A stretch of DNA of 64,000 nucleotides from Nocardia exalbida NBRC 100660 (GCF_000308575.1 NZ_BAFZ01000089.1:218358-282357); one strand, 5' to 3'. Positions 41,915-51,817 are shown, numbered from the stretch's first letter. The notes: generated by a model from the letters alone, not told the origin. Translations and numbers: made by a program.

Positions 41915-42188
41915 TGTAAAGCACTGGAGAACCGGCCGTTTCCAAAGCATCACCGACGCGGGCCCGCGTGAACCCCTCCGCTCCGATTCCCTCCAGTTCA
42001 GAGCGGGTTCGCCCTGGTCGACCCACCGGACCACCCCGGGAAGCCGCGCACTACCGTGACCGGGAGGTTGCGCCGGTCTCACAACTCACCACGCTCTCGA
42101 ATGGGCTGTGAGAAAGAGGTTTGGCCAGCCGTGCGTGCCTCTTTACAGTCGGAACATCCACCCGATCGCACAGCTCGAAGGGGACGTC

Positions 42189-45100
42189 GTGGTTAATTCC
42201 CGCACCCAGGGTCACGCACCCTCCGCCCCGGCCGCCGACGCCGGGGACGCGCTCTTGCGGCTGGGGAAGTACTTCCACCGGGGCGAGGTGTCGTCCGATC
42301 AGCGGACGCTGCACAAGGTCGGCGGGCGCAGTGCCGACGAGTTCTACCGCGATCGCTGGTCCCACGACAAGGTGGTGCGCTCCACGCACGGCGTGAACTG
42401 CACCGGCTCGTGCTCGTGGAAGATCTACGTGAAAGACGGTGTGATCACCTGGGAGTCGCAGCAGACCGACTACCCGTCGGTGGGCGCCGACAAGCCGGAG
42501 TACGAGCCGCGCGGCTGTCCCCGCGGTGCGTCGTTCTCCTGGTACACCTACTCGCCCGCCCGGGTGCGCTACCCCTACGTGCGCGGCACATTGCTCGAGC
42601 TGTACCGGGAAGCCAAGTCCCGGCTCAAGGATCCGGTGCTGGCCTGGGCCGACATCGTCGAAGACCCGGAGAAGGCGCGCAGCTACAAGGCCGCCAGGGG
42701 CAAGGGCGGATTCGTGCGCGCCGAGTGGTGGGAGGCGGCCGAGATCGCCGCCGCCGCACACGTCTACACGATCAAGCAGTACGGCCCGGACCGGGTGGCC
42801 GGGTTCTCGCCGATTCCGGCCATGTCCATGGTCAGCCACGCCGTCGGCGCCCGGTTCATCTCGCTGCTCGGCGGCTCCATGCTGTCGTTCTACGACTGGT
42901 ACGCCGACCTGCCGGTGGCCTCGCCGCAGGTGTTCGGCGACCAGACCGACGTGCCCGAGTCGGCGGACTGGTTCGACGCCGGTTACCTCATCATGTGGGG
43001 CTCGAACGTGCCGGTCACCCGGACACCGGACGCGCACTACATGACCGAGGCCCGCTACCGGGGCCAGAAGGTGGTCGTGGTCTCCCCCGACTACGCCGAC
43101 AACACCAAGTTCGCCGACGAGTGGGTGCCCGCGCGCCCCGGCACCGACGCGGCCCTCGCCATGGCGATGGGTCACGTGGTGCTGAAGGAGTTCTTCGTCG
43201 AGAAGACCACGCCGCGCTTCCTCGACTACATCAAGCGCTTCACCGACCTGCCGTTCCTCATCACCCTCGACGAGCGGGACGGGGCCTACGTCCCCGGCAA
43301 GTTCCTCACCGCCGCCGACCTGGGCCGCACCGGCGAGGGCGTGCAGTTCCAGACGGTGCTGCTGGACGCGCAGGCGCAGCCGGTGGTGCCGAACGGCTCG
43401 CTCGGCCATCGTTTCGGCGACGAGGGTGCCGGGCGCTGGAACCTCGATCTCGGGGACGTCGATCCCCTCCTGAGTCTGTACGGCCGCACCGACGACGTTG
43501 CGGCTGTACGGATTCCCCGCTTCGACAGCGACACTCCCGGCGTGCTCACCCGCGGCGTGCCGACCACGACCGTCGCGGGCAGGCGCGTCACCACGGTCTT
43601 CGACCTGCTGCTCGCGCAATACGGCGTCGGCCGCGACGGTCTGCCCGGCACGTGGCCCCGCGGCTACGACGACGCGGACGAGCCCTACACCCCGGCCTGG
43701 CAGGAAGCCATCACCGGAGTGCCCGCCGTGCAGGCCCAGCGCATCGCGCGCGAGTTCGCCGACAATGCCGAGCGTTCCGGCGGCCGCTCGATGATCCTGA
43801 TGGGCGCGGGCACCAACCACTGGTTCCACTCCGACCAGATCTACCGCGCGTTCTTCACCCTGACCCTGCTGACCGGCTGCCAGGGCGTGAACGGCGGCGG
43901 CTGGGCGCATTACGTCGGGCAGGAGAAGTGCCGTCCGGTGACCGGATGGTCCACCCTGGCCTTCGGCCTGGACTGGCAGCGCCCGCCACGGCAGATGCAG
44001 GGCACGGTGTTCTGGTATCTGACCAACGACCAATGGCGCTACGACCCGTTCACCGCCGAGCCGTTCGCCTCCCCCCTGGGCACGGGCAAGTTCGCCGGCC
44101 GCACCGCCGCCGACAACATCGCCCTCGCCACCCGGCTGGGCTGGATGCCCAGCTATCCGACCTTCGACCGCAACCCGCTCGACCTGGTGGACGAGGCCGA
44201 GGCCGCGGGCAAGACCGCTCCCGAGCACGTGGTGGACGGGCTGAAGTCCGGCGACCTGCGGTTCGCCTGCGAGGACCCGGACGCGCCGGAGAACTTCCCA
44301 CGGTGCCTGACCGTGTGGCGGGCGAACCTGCTCGGCTCCTCGGGCAAGGGCAACGAGTACTTCCAGCGTCATCTGCTGGGCGCCGACTCCAACCTGCAGA
44401 CCACCGACGCCACCGGCGTGCGGCCGCAGGAGCTGACCTGGCGGGAGACCGCGGCCACCGGCAAGCTGGATCTGCTGTTGTCGCTGGACTTCCGGATGAC
44501 AAGCACCACGCTGTTCTCCGACATCGTGCTGCCCGCCGCCACCTGGTACGAGAAGCACGACCTGTCCTCCACCGACATGCACCCGTTCGTGCACGCCTTC
44601 TCCCCGGCAATCTCGCCGCCCTGGGAGGCCAAGACCGACTTCGACGCCTTCCACCGGATCGCCCGCGGGTTCTCCTGGATGGCCGAGAAGCATCTCGGCA
44701 AGCGCAAGGACATCGTCGCGGTGCCGTTGCAGCACGACTCGCCGGACGCGACGGCGCAGGCGGGCGGTCGCGTGCTGGACTGGAAAGCCGGTGAGTGCGA
44801 ACCGATTCCGGGCAAGACCATGCCGAAACTGGTCGTGGTCGAACGCGACTATCCGAAGCTGGCGGAGAAGATGGCCGCGCTCGGGCCGCTGATCGACACG
44901 CTGGGCGTCACCACCAAGGGCGTCACCACCTATCCCGACCAGGAGGTCGAGTACCTCGCCGGGGTGAACGGCACGGTCGTGTCCGGTGTGGCGCAGGGCC
45001 GCCCGTCGCTGGCCAAGGACACCCACGCGGCCGAGGCGATCCTCGCGTTGTCGGGCACCACGAACGGCCGTCTGGCCGTCGAGGGTTTCCACGCGCTGGA

Positions 45101-45899
45101 ACGCCGCACCGGCACGAAGCTGGCCGACCTGGCCGCAGAGCACGAGGGCAAGCGGATCACCTTCGCCGACACCCAGGCCCGCCCCGTTCCGGTGATCACC
45201 TCGCCGGAGTGGTCGGGCAGTGAGACCGGCGGACGCCGCTACTCGCCGTTCACCATCAACACCGAGCGGCTCAAGCCCTGGCACACGCTCAGTGGGCGCC
45301 AGCACTTCTACCTCGATCACGACTGGATGATCGAGCTCGGCGAGCAGCTGCCGATCTTCCGCCCGCCGCTGGACATGACCGCCCTGTTCCACGAGCCCTC
45401 GATCGGTGACGTGGGCGACAAGGGTGTCACCGTGCGCTACCTCACCCCGCACTCGAAGTGGTCGATCCACTCCGCCTACCAGGACAACCTGCACATGCTG
45501 ACGCTCTCGCGCGGCGGGCAGACGATCTGGATGTCCGATCGCGACGCGGCGAAGATCGGTGTGGCCGACAACGACTGGATCGAGGCGATCAACCGCAACG
45601 GCATCGTGGTGGCCCGCGCCATCGTCAGCCACCGGATGCCCGAGGGCACCGTGTTCATGTACCACGCGCAGGACCGCGCGGTGGACGTGCCGCGCATCGA
45701 GGGCATCGGCGAGGACACCAAGGGCCGGGGCAAGCGCGGCGGCATCCACAACGCGCTCACCCGCATCATGATCAAGCCCTCCCATCTCATCGGCGGCTAC
45801 GCGCAGCAGTCCTTCGCGCTGAACTACCACGGCCCCACCGGAAATCAGCGCGACGAGGTCACGACGATCCGCAAACGGTCGCAGGAAGTGGAGTACTGA
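42189..45899 (+). CDS. narG: Respiratory nitrate reductase alpha subunit
   Basis: A 1236-residue molybdenum bis-MGD enzyme of the cytoplasmic-facing Nar type. The N-terminal iron-sulfur ligand region is STHGVNCTGSCSWKIYVKDG, with the histidine ligand of cluster FS0. Other family blocks include EYEPRGCPRGASFSWY, PDYADNTKFADEW and GGGWAHYVGQEK. GTG with AAGGGGAC upstream gives a length close to that of M. tuberculosis NarG; 27 codons upstream in frame look non-conserved. It reduces nitrate to nitrite with electrons from quinol through NarI and NarH. narH begins one base after the stop. Confidence 0.95.
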   Translation: MVNSRTQGHAPSAPAADAGDALLRLGKYFHRGEVSSDQRTLHKVGGRSADEFYRDRWSHDKVVRSTHGVNCTGSCSWKIYVKDGVITWESQQTDYPSVGADKPEYEPRGCPRGASFSWYTYSPARVRYPYVRGTLLELYREAKSRLKDPVLAWADIVEDPEKARSYKAARGKGGFVRAEWWEAAEIAAAAHVYTIKQYGPDRVAGFSPIPAMSMVSHAVGARFISLLGGSMLSFYDWYADLPVASPQVFGDQTDVPESADWFDAGYLIMWGSNVPVTRTPDAHYMTEARYRGQKVVVVSPDYADNTKFADEWVPARPGTDAALAMAMGHVVLKEFFVEKTTPRFLDYIKRFTDLPFLITLDERDGAYVPGKFLTAADLGRTGEGVQFQTVLLDAQAQPVVPNGSLGHRFGDEGAGRWNLDLGDVDPLLSLYGRTDDVAAVRIPRFDSDTPGVLTRGVPTTTVAGRRVTTVFDLLLAQYGVGRDGLPGTWPRGYDDADEPYTPAWQEAITGVPAVQAQRIAREFADNAERSGGRSMILMGAGTNHWFHSDQIYRAFFTLTLLTGCQGVNGGGWAHYVGQEKCRPVTGWSTLAFGLDWQRPPRQMQGTVFWYLTNDQWRYDPFTAEPFASPLGTGKFAGRTAADNIALATRLGWMPSYPTFDRNPLDLVDEAEAAGKTAPEHVVDGLKSGDLRFACEDPDAPENFPRCLTVWRANLLGSSGKGNEYFQRHLLGADSNLQTTDATGVRPQELTWRETAATGKLDLLLSLDFRMTSTTLFSDIVLPAATWYEKHDLSSTDMHPFVHAFSPAISPPWEAKTDFDAFHRIARGFSWMAEKHLGKRKDIVAVPLQHDSPDATAQAGGRVLDWKAGECEPIPGKTMPKLVVVERDYPKLAEKMAALGPLIDTLGVTTKGVTTYPDQEVEYLAGVNGTVVSGVAQGRPSLAKDTHAAEAILALSGTTNGRLAVEGFHALERRTGTKLADLAAEHEGKRITFADTQARPVPVITSPEWSGSETGGRRYSPFTINTERLKPWHTLSGRQHFYLDHDWMIELGEQLPIFRPPLDMTALFHEPSIGDVGDKGVTVRYLTPHSKWSIHSAYQDNLHMLTLSRGGQTIWMSDRDAAKIGVADNDWIEAINRNGIVVARAIVSHRMPEGTVFMYHAQDRAVDVPRIEGIGEDTKGRGKRGGIHNALTRIMIKPSHLIGGYAQQSFALNYHGPTGNQRDEVTTIRKRSQEVEY

Positions 45900-45900
45900 C

Positions 45901-47622
45901 ATGCGAGTCATGGCACAGCTGGCCATGGTGATGAACCTGGACAAGTGCATCGGCTGCCACACCTGCTCGGTCACCTGCAAGCAGGCCTGGACCAATCGCG
46001 GCGGCACCGAGTACGTCTGGTTCAACAACGTGGAGACCCGGCCCGGACAGGGCTATCCGCGGCAATACCAGGATCAGGAGAAGTGGAAGGGCGGCTGGAC
46101 GCTGAACAAGCGCGGCAAGCTCACCCTGAAGTCCGGCTCCCGGCTGAAGCGGCTGCTGAACATCTTCGCCAACCCGGATCTGCCCACGGTCGAGGACTAC
46201 TACGAGCCGTGGAGCTACGACTACGACAACCTGCTGTCCTCGCCGCCGATCGACACCACGCCGGTGGCGCGGCCCAAATCGCTGATCACCGGCGAGGACA
46301 CGAAGGTCACCTGGGGCGCCAACTGGGACGACGACCTCGGCTCGGGTCCCGAGCAGGTCGGCAAGGACCCGCTGCTGGCGAAGCTGTCCGATCAGGTGAA
46401 ACTGGAGTTCGAAGAGACCTTCATGTTCTACCTGCCGCGGATCTGCGAGCACTGCCTCAATCCGTCGTGCGCGGCGTCGTGCCCCTCCGGCGCGATCTAC
46501 AAGCGCGCCGAGGACGGCATCGTGCTGGTGGACCAGGACAAGTGCCGCGGCTGGCGGCAGTGCGTGTCCGGCTGCCCGTACAAGAAGATCTACTTCAACC
46601 ACAAGACGGGCAAGGCGGAGAAGTGCACCTTCTGCTACCCGCGTGTGGAGGTCGGCATCCCGACGGTGTGCTCGGAGACCTGCGTCGGGCGATTGCGCTA
46701 CATCGGCGTGATGCTCTACGACGCCGACGCCGTGCTGGAGGCCGCGTCGGTCACCGAGGACGCCGATCTCTACCCGTCCCAGCTCGGTGTGTTCCTCAAT
46801 CCCCATGATCCGCGCGTGATCGCCGAGGCCGAGCGCGCCGGGATCTCGCCGGAATGGATTCAGGCCGCCCAGGATTCGCCGGTCTACAAGCTGATCGTGG
46901 ACTACCAGATCGCGCTGCCGCTGCATCCGGAGTACCGCACCATGCCGATGGTCTGGTACGTGCCGCCGCTGTCGCCGGTGGTGGACGTGCTCACCGAGAC
47001 CGGGCACGACGGCGAGAACGCGTCGAACCTGTTCGGCGCCATCGACGCGCTGCGCATTCCGGTGGAGTACCTGGCCGAGCTGTTCACCGCGGGTGACGTG
47101 GGCCCGGTGCGCGCGTCGTTGCAGCGCCTGGCGGCGATGCGTTCGTTCATGCGGTCGGTGAACCTCGGGGAGGAGCCCGATCCCTCGATCGCGCCGTCGG
47201 TGCGGCTGGAGCCGGAGGAGATCGAGGCGATGTACCGGCTGCTGGCCATCGCCAAGTACGAGCATCGCTACGTCATCCCGACCGGCGCGGGAGCCCGCGC
47301 GCACGAATTGGATTCGCTCGCCACCGGATGCAGCCTGGACACCGACGGCGGGCCGGGCATGACGGCGTTCGACCAGATGGTGGAGAAGTTCCACCTCACC
47401 GACTCCAACGGCGCCGCGCCGCAGGAGAAGTCGTCCCGGATCAATCTGCTGAACTGGGACGGGAAGAGCACCGACGGTTTGCTGCCGAGCAACGGCGCCG
47501 TCGACGGCAACGGGCACGCGAACGGCCACACCAACGGCAGCGGCTCCGGCAACGGGCACGCCGACGGCGCGAGCAACGCCGCCGGTGATCGGGCCTCGAC
47601 TCCGACCGGAGCGGGGCGATGA
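45901..47622 (+). CDS. narH: Respiratory nitrate reductase beta subunit
   Basis: A 573-residue electron-transfer subunit with four iron-sulfur clusters. Cysteine groups are CIGCHTCSVTCKQ, CEHCLNPSCAASCPSG, CRGWRQCVSGCPYKK and CTFCYPR. The tryptophan in CRGWRQC marks the [3Fe-4S] cluster. The last 60 residues are Asn/Gly/His/Asp-rich and disordered (for example GNGHANGHTNGSGSGNGHADG at about 530-550), which is longer than I expect for this subunit. The stop overlaps narJ by four bases. Confidence 0.95.
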   Translation: MRVMAQLAMVMNLDKCIGCHTCSVTCKQAWTNRGGTEYVWFNNVETRPGQGYPRQYQDQEKWKGGWTLNKRGKLTLKSGSRLKRLLNIFANPDLPTVEDYYEPWSYDYDNLLSSPPIDTTPVARPKSLITGEDTKVTWGANWDDDLGSGPEQVGKDPLLAKLSDQVKLEFEETFMFYLPRICEHCLNPSCAASCPSGAIYKRAEDGIVLVDQDKCRGWRQCVSGCPYKKIYFNHKTGKAEKCTFCYPRVEVGIPTVCSETCVGRLRYIGVMLYDADAVLEAASVTEDADLYPSQLGVFLNPHDPRVIAEAERAGISPEWIQAAQDSPVYKLIVDYQIALPLHPEYRTMPMVWYVPPLSPVVDVLTETGHDGENASNLFGAIDALRIPVEYLAELFTAGDVGPVRASLQRLAAMRSFMRSVNLGEEPDPSIAPSVRLEPEEIEAMYRLLAIAKYEHRYVIPTGAGARAHELDSLATGCSLDTDGGPGMTAFDQMVEKFHLTDSNGAAPQEKSSRINLLNWDGKSTDGLLPSNGAVDGNGHANGHTNGSGSGNGHADGASNAAGDRASTPTGAGR

Positions 47623-48299
47623 GCCTGCTGAAACTGCGGCGCCGCCCGGAACCGGCGGTCGAACTGGCCCAGCGCGACCGTCAGTTGGTCTGGCGGATCG
47701 CCGCGCTGCTGCTGGACTACCCGGGCGAGCAGACGCTGGCCATGGTCGACCAGTTGGCGACGGCCGCGACCGCCCTACCGGACGAAGTGCGCGCCCACCT
47801 GGACGAATGCCTCGACTACCTGCGGACGACTCCGCCGCTGGAACTCGCCGCGGACTACGTCGCGACCTTCGACATGCGCCGCCGCGCCAGCCTGCACCTG
47901 ACCTTCTACGCCTACGGCGACACCCGAAAGCGCGGGATGGCGCTGCTGCGGTTCAAGCACGCCTACCGGCACGCCGGTGTCGAACTCGGTGACGAAGAGC
48001 TGCCCGACCACCTGCCCGTGCTGCTGGAGTTCGCCGCCACCGTCGATCCGATCGGCGGCGAACGGCTGCTCGGCGAGCACGTTCCGGTGCTGGAGCTGCT
48101 GCGGCTTTCGCTGTCGGACAACGGCTCCCCTTATGCCGGAGTGCTCGCGGCGATCGGGGCCACGCTGCCGCCGCCGACCACCGCGGATCGCAGGCGCATC
48201 GCCGAACTCGCCGCCCAGGGGCCGCCCGAAGAGGAAGTCGGATTGGAACCCTTCGCGATGGACCCCTCCCTGTTCGACGGATCGGAAGGCCGACGATGA
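47619..48299 (+). CDS. narJ: Nitrate reductase assembly chaperone
   Basis: A 226-residue all-helical TorD/NarJ family chaperone, needed to insert the molybdenum cofactor and iron-sulfur cluster into NarG before membrane attachment. Family features are LLLDYPGEQTLAMV, LAADYVATFDMRRRASLHLTFYAYGDTRKRG and LPDHLPVLLEF. Both ends overlap neighbours by four bases, so its output is tied to that of the enzyme. Confidence 0.94.
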   Translation: MSLLKLRRRPEPAVELAQRDRQLVWRIAALLLDYPGEQTLAMVDQLATAATALPDEVRAHLDECLDYLRTTPPLELAADYVATFDMRRRASLHLTFYAYGDTRKRGMALLRFKHAYRHAGVELGDEELPDHLPVLLEFAATVDPIGGERLLGEHVPVLELLRLSLSDNGSPYAGVLAAIGATLPPPTTADRRRIAELAAQGPPEEEVGLEPFAMDPSLFDGSEGRR

Positions 48300-49054
48300 A
48301 CGCAACGCCGCACCTGCCGATCGCGCTGTGGCTGATCCTGCCGTACATCGCGTTCACCTCGTTCGTGCTCGGGCACCTGTGGCGCTACCGCAACGACCAG
48401 TTCGGCTGGACCACGCGCTCTTCACAGATCTACGAGAGCCGCCTGCTGCGCCTGGGCAGCCCGCTGTTCCACTTCGGCATGCTCGGGGTGTTCGGCGGTC
48501 ACGTGCTCGGCGTGCTGATCCCGGAATCGTGGACCTCGGCCGTGGGGATCTCCGAGCACCTCTACCACGTGATCGCCGTCGCGGCGGGCTCGGCGGCCGG
48601 TCTCGCCGTGCTGGCGGGCGTGGGCATCCTGCTCTACCGGCGTTTCACGGTGCCCGCCGTCCGCAAGGCGACGACCGGCAACGACAAGCTGATGTACGCG
48701 CTGCTGGCCGCCGCGCTGGTGACCGGACTGCTCAACACGTGGGGCAGCAATCTGCTGTGGGGCACCTACAACTACCGCGAAACGGTCTCGCCCTGGTTCC
48801 GCAGCCTGTTCACCCTCGCCCCTGAGCCCGAACTCATGGTGGACACGCCGTGGACCTTCCAGCTGCACGGTTTGGTCGTGCTCGCGCTGATCGGGCTGTG
48901 GCCCTACACCCGGTTGGTGCACATGTTCAGTGCGCCCGTCGGCTACTTGATGCGGCCGTACGTGATCTACCGCAGCAAGGAATACGACGCTCCCGACAAG
49001 CGGCGTTACGCCCGGGCGTGGGACGCGCCCGTCACTCCCGAACGCTGGCGTTAG
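48296..49054 (+). CDS. narI: Nitrate reductase gamma subunit (cytochrome b)
   Basis: A 252-residue membrane cytochrome with five helices. Histidines in LFHFGMLGVFGGHVLG and in FQLHGLVVLALIGLWPYTRLVH are the ligands of the two b-type hemes. It oxidises quinol at the membrane and passes electrons to NarH. A hairpin follows 13 bases after the stop and ends the operon. No narK transporter is found within the window. Confidence 0.95.
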   Translation: MNATPHLPIALWLILPYIAFTSFVLGHLWRYRNDQFGWTTRSSQIYESRLLRLGSPLFHFGMLGVFGGHVLGVLIPESWTSAVGISEHLYHVIAVAAGSAAGLAVLAGVGILLYRRFTVPAVRKATTGNDKLMYALLAAALVTGLLNTWGSNLLWGTYNYRETVSPWFRSLFTLAPEPELMVDTPWTFQLHGLVVLALIGLWPYTRLVHMFSAPVGYLMRPYVIYRSKEYDAPDKRRYARAWDAPVTPERWR

Positions 49055-49067
49055 AGACGCCGCGCAT

Positions 49068-49107
49068 GAAGACCCCGTCCGGACAATGGCGTTCGAGCGG
49101 GGTCTTC
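49068..49107. terminator. Terminator-like hairpin after narI
   Basis: GAAGACCCCG and its perfect complement are separated by 20 bases. It lies between narI and the convergent VOC gene and can act in both directions. Confidence 0.65.
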
Positions 49108-49165
49108 CGCGTCGGCGGGCGTCGCGGCGGCACTCGACCGGTCGGCGGTGCGGTCTCCCGAAGGG

Positions 49166-49621
49166 TCAGGCGTTGTCGTAGGCGTCTTGCAGCACCTCGA
49201 CGTCGAGCTTGGACATCGACCGCAGGGCGGTGCCGACGGCGATGGTCTTGGCGGGATCCTCGCCGCCCATCAGCTTCGGCAGCGCGGCGGGCACGACCTG
49301 CCAGGACAGGCCGTAGCGGTCGGTCAACCAGCCGCACGGCCCGGGCTCGCCGCCGTCGGCGGTGAGGGCGTCCCACAGGCGATCGATCTCGTCCTGAGTG
49401 TCCACGACCACCTGCAGTGACGCGGCATCGGTGAGCGGGTGGTCCGGCCCGCCGTTCATCAGCGTGACCGGGTGACCGTCGAGATCCAGCGAGACGATGA
49501 ACGCCGACCCATCGGAGTTGCGGGATGCCTCGACCACCCGCGAGTTCGGAATCACCGAGACGTACAAGGCGGCGGCTTCCTCGGCGGCGTTGTCGAACCA
49601 GAAGAAGGTGTTGACGGACAT
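49166..49621 (-). CDS. VOC family (PhnB/demethylubiquinone-methyltransferase-like fold) protein
   Basis: A 151-residue single-chain protein. It begins MSVNTFFWFDNAAEEAAALYVSVIPNS and includes IVSLDLDGHPVTLMNGGPDH and the tail GLSWQVVPAALPKLM, the standard pattern of the 3-demethylubiquinone-9 methyltransferase-like VOC group, whose activities are mostly unknown. AGGAG precedes the ATG at a good distance; 12 further upstream codons are possible but unlikely. A small inverted repeat GTGAC-N5-GTCAC lies just upstream. Confidence 0.86.
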   Translation of the reverse strand: MSVNTFFWFDNAAEEAAALYVSVIPNSRVVEASRNSDGSAFIVSLDLDGHPVTLMNGGPDHPLTDAASLQVVVDTQDEIDRLWDALTADGGEPGPCGWLTDRYGLSWQVVPAALPKLMGGEDPAKTIAVGTALRSMSKLDVEVLQDAYDNA

Positions 49622-49940
49622 GATGTGCTCCTGCGCTGTGGTGTGACTGGCTGTCACCTACCGGTCGGAGCCACCCGTCCGTCTTCGACATAGTTCGCGA
49701 AGTTTCTCGAAATATTCTTCCGGGAGCGTCGCACACTCTGGGCCAGGTGATCGCTGGGAGAGCTTCGATAGCCCTCTACTTCGCAGCTTTTCGCAGGCAG
49801 AACCATCGACCCATCGGGGTAACCAGGCATACGCTGAAGTTTGGCCGCTGCGATGTGGTCTATCCCACTTTCGGGGACTCGAGTCTCAGCGCCCCGGCTC
49901 CGGCGGTGCAGTGGCCGTCGAGGCGAGCAAGCAGTGAGCA
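49622..49940. other. Region between the VOC gene and the gas-vesicle operon
   Basis: About 320 bases carrying two divergent promoters. GTGAC-N5-GTCAC (49643-49657) lies 22 bases from the VOC start. A GGGTAA at 49817-49822 could be a -10 element for a stress sigma factor in front of the gas-vesicle operon, but no matching -35 was found at the right distance. Confidence 0.5.
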
Positions 49941-50603
49941 ATGAAGGGTGGAGGAAGAATCGCGTTAGGGGTGGGCATCGGGTACTTCCTGGGCCGCACG
50001 CGCAAGATGCGCTTCGCGTTGTCGCTGGCGGGCGCCGCGATGGCCAAGCGATCCGGAGGAACGACCGGCGACCTGCTCGAGCGCGGGACGTCGCTGCTCA
50101 AATCGTCGCCCGAGCTGTCCAAGATCACCGACACCGTGCGCGGCGAGTTGCTCGGCGCGGCGCGGTCCGCCGCGGTCACCGCGGCGAGCAACCGGCTCGA
50201 TGCGCTGAACACCCGGTTGCAGCAGGGTTCGACGCTGCTCGCGGACGAGGATCGAGGCGGCTCCCGGGAGACGGATTCCGGCGAGGACGAGTACGACGAC
50301 GAACAAGCGTCCGCCGAGGACGAGGAGCAGACGTCCTCCGATGAGGATCAGGATCAGGATCTCGAGGACGAGTACGAGGAAGACGAGGACGACACCGAGC
50401 GGCCCGCGGACGAGGACGACGCCGAGCGGCCCGCCGCGCGGCCGCGCGCTCGCCGGTCGGGCGCCTCCGCCAAGCGCGGAGCGGGCTCCCGGACCGCGGA
50501 CCGTTCGTCCGGCTCCGCGGACCGCAAGCCGACCGGAACCCGTGGACGCCGTAGTCGCTCCGATGCCGACGACGCGCCGCCCGTGCGTCGCACGAGGAGA
50601 TGA
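49941..50603 (+). CDS. gvpY: GvpY-like gas vesicle cluster protein
   Basis: A 220-residue protein. The first 100 residues are conserved in actinobacterial gas-vesicle clusters: a short glycine-rich hydrophobic start (IALGVGIGYFLGRTRKMRFALSLAG) and helices including LLKSSPELSKITDTVRGELL. From residue 110 it becomes extremely acidic (Asp/Glu runs), then Arg/Ser/Ala-rich and basic, and is likely disordered. The exact role in gas vesicle formation is not known. It is the first gene of the operon and its stop lies just before the start of the next gene. Confidence 0.78.
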   Translation: MKGGGRIALGVGIGYFLGRTRKMRFALSLAGAAMAKRSGGTTGDLLERGTSLLKSSPELSKITDTVRGELLGAARSAAVTAASNRLDALNTRLQQGSTLLADEDRGGSRETDSGEDEYDDEQASAEDEEQTSSDEDQDQDLEDEYEEDEDDTERPADEDDAERPAARPRARRSGASAKRGAGSRTADRSSGSADRKPTGTRGRRSRSDADDAPPVRRTRR

Positions 50604-50608
50604 GCCCG

Positions 50609-51817
50609 ATGGCGAAGACGTTGCGCGACGCGACAGCCGGAGTCGGCAAACTGGCCACCGACACGGCGGGCAGGGCCACCAAAACCGCGACCCGAGCGGG
50701 TTCGACCGCCAAGAAAGCGGGATCGAGCGCAGGGAAGAAGGCCCCACCGGCCAAGCCGACCGGCCTTCTGCAGGAGTCGATGCAGAACCTCGCCGGGACC
50801 CTGGCCGACCGGGCGGTGTCCGGGCTGACGAACAAGGTGTCGCAGACCGCGGGCCGGTTGACCGAGTACGCCGAAGGCGGTAGCGGCAATCTGCTGTCGG
50901 CGGTGACCGGCGTGGAGAAGCTCGCCGGCGGCGCCTCGCCGTTGCAGGCGGCCATGAGCATGGGCAAGAGCAAGATCGGTCACACGCTGCGCCAAGGGTT
51001 CGAGTCGGCGAAGGAGTCGCTGACCGGCGGCAAGGGCAAAGGTGGCGGCAAGAAGATCAAGCTGACCAATATCGTCGAGCACATCGACGTCGGCGTTCCC
51101 CTCGACCTGGCCTACGACCAGTGGACCCAGTTCGCGGACTTCCCGAAGTTCACCAAGAAGCTCGAGCAAGTCGAGCAGATGGCCGACGAGAAGCTCAGCT
51201 GGACCGGCAAAGTGTTCTGGTCCAGGCGCACCTGGGAATCCACGATTCTCGAGCAGGTGCCGTTCGAGCGGATCGTCTGGCGTTCCAAGGGCCCCAAGGG
51301 CTACATCGATGGCGCGGTCACCTTCCACGAGATCACGCCGGGCTATACCCGCATCCTCGTGGTGCTGGAATACCACCCCAAAGGGTTTTTCGAGAAGACC
51401 GCCAACATGTGGCGCGCGGCCGGTCGCCGATGCCGCTTGGAACTCAAGCACTTTCAGCGGCACGTCATGACCGAGGCCGTGTTGCATCCCGACGACATCG
51501 TCGGCTGGCACGGCGAGATCCGCGACAGCGAGGTCGTCAAGGACGACGAGACCGCACGACGCGAGGAGGAAGAGAACACCGAGGAAGACCGAGCGGACGA
51601 CGAGGCGTCCGCTGACGAAGAACCGGACGAAGAGCCCGACGAGGAGCCCGACGAGGAGCCCGACGAAGAAGACGAGACCGACGAGCAAGAATCCGACGAG
51701 CGAGACGAGAGCGAGGACGAGGAGGAGGACGAATCCGAGCCGCCCCGCCGTCGCCCGGCCGCTCGCCGCACCACCGTGACCCGCCGGTCGCGCGAGAGGC
51801 GAGGAGCACACACATGA
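50609..51817 (+). CDS. gvpZ: GvpZ-like SRPBCC protein with acidic tail
   Basis: A 402-residue protein. Residues 1-150 are Ala/Gly/Lys-rich with helices. Residues 155-300 form an SRPBCC ligand-binding domain: TNIVEHIDVGVPLDLAYDQW, FADFPKFTKK and LEYHPKGFFEK. The tail is highly acidic with a DEEP repeat occurring four times in a row, ending in Arg-rich sequence. Similar cyclase-like proteins accompany gas-vesicle genes in Streptomyces. The second ATG is preferred since GAGGAG is nine bases upstream. It overlaps gvpA by four bases. Confidence 0.78.
   Translation: MAKTLRDATAGVGKLATDTAGRATKTATRAGSTAKKAGSSAGKKAPPAKPTGLLQESMQNLAGTLADRAVSGLTNKVSQTAGRLTEYAEGGSGNLLSAVTGVEKLAGGASPLQAAMSMGKSKIGHTLRQGFESAKESLTGGKGKGGGKKIKLTNIVEHIDVGVPLDLAYDQWTQFADFPKFTKKLEQVEQMADEKLSWTGKVFWSRRTWESTILEQVPFERIVWRSKGPKGYIDGAVTFHEITPGYTRILVVLEYHPKGFFEKTANMWRAAGRRCRLELKHFQRHVMTEAVLHPDDIVGWHGEIRDSEVVKDDETARREEEENTEEDRADDEASADEEPDEEPDEEPDEEPDEEDETDEQESDERDESEDEEEDESEPPRRRPAARRTTVTRRSRERRGAHT

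Larger units (their letters stand above)
41709..42188. other. Upstream region of the nitrate reductase operon
   Basis: About 480 bases without a supported gene, A+T-rich between 41800 and 41935. It holds two symmetric sequences described separately. Codons in frame with narG before the chosen GTG look non-conserved, so this is treated as the promoter and leader region of narGHJI. Confidence 0.6.

Noticed and set aside
42051..46028. Open frame of about 1300 codons opposite narG
   Set aside because: Composition (His/Arg/Val/Gly-rich) and lack of any domain show it is the antisense shadow of narG.
49795..49822. SigB/SigF-type promoter before the gas-vesicle operon
   Set aside because: A GGGTAA -10-like hexamer is present but no GTTT-like -35 lies at 14-16 bases, so the call is not supported.
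51600..51700. Short direct repeats in gvpZ as a possible CRISPR or regulatory array
   Set aside because: They are in-frame codon repeats encoding Asp-Glu-Glu-Pro units, not spaced repeats.
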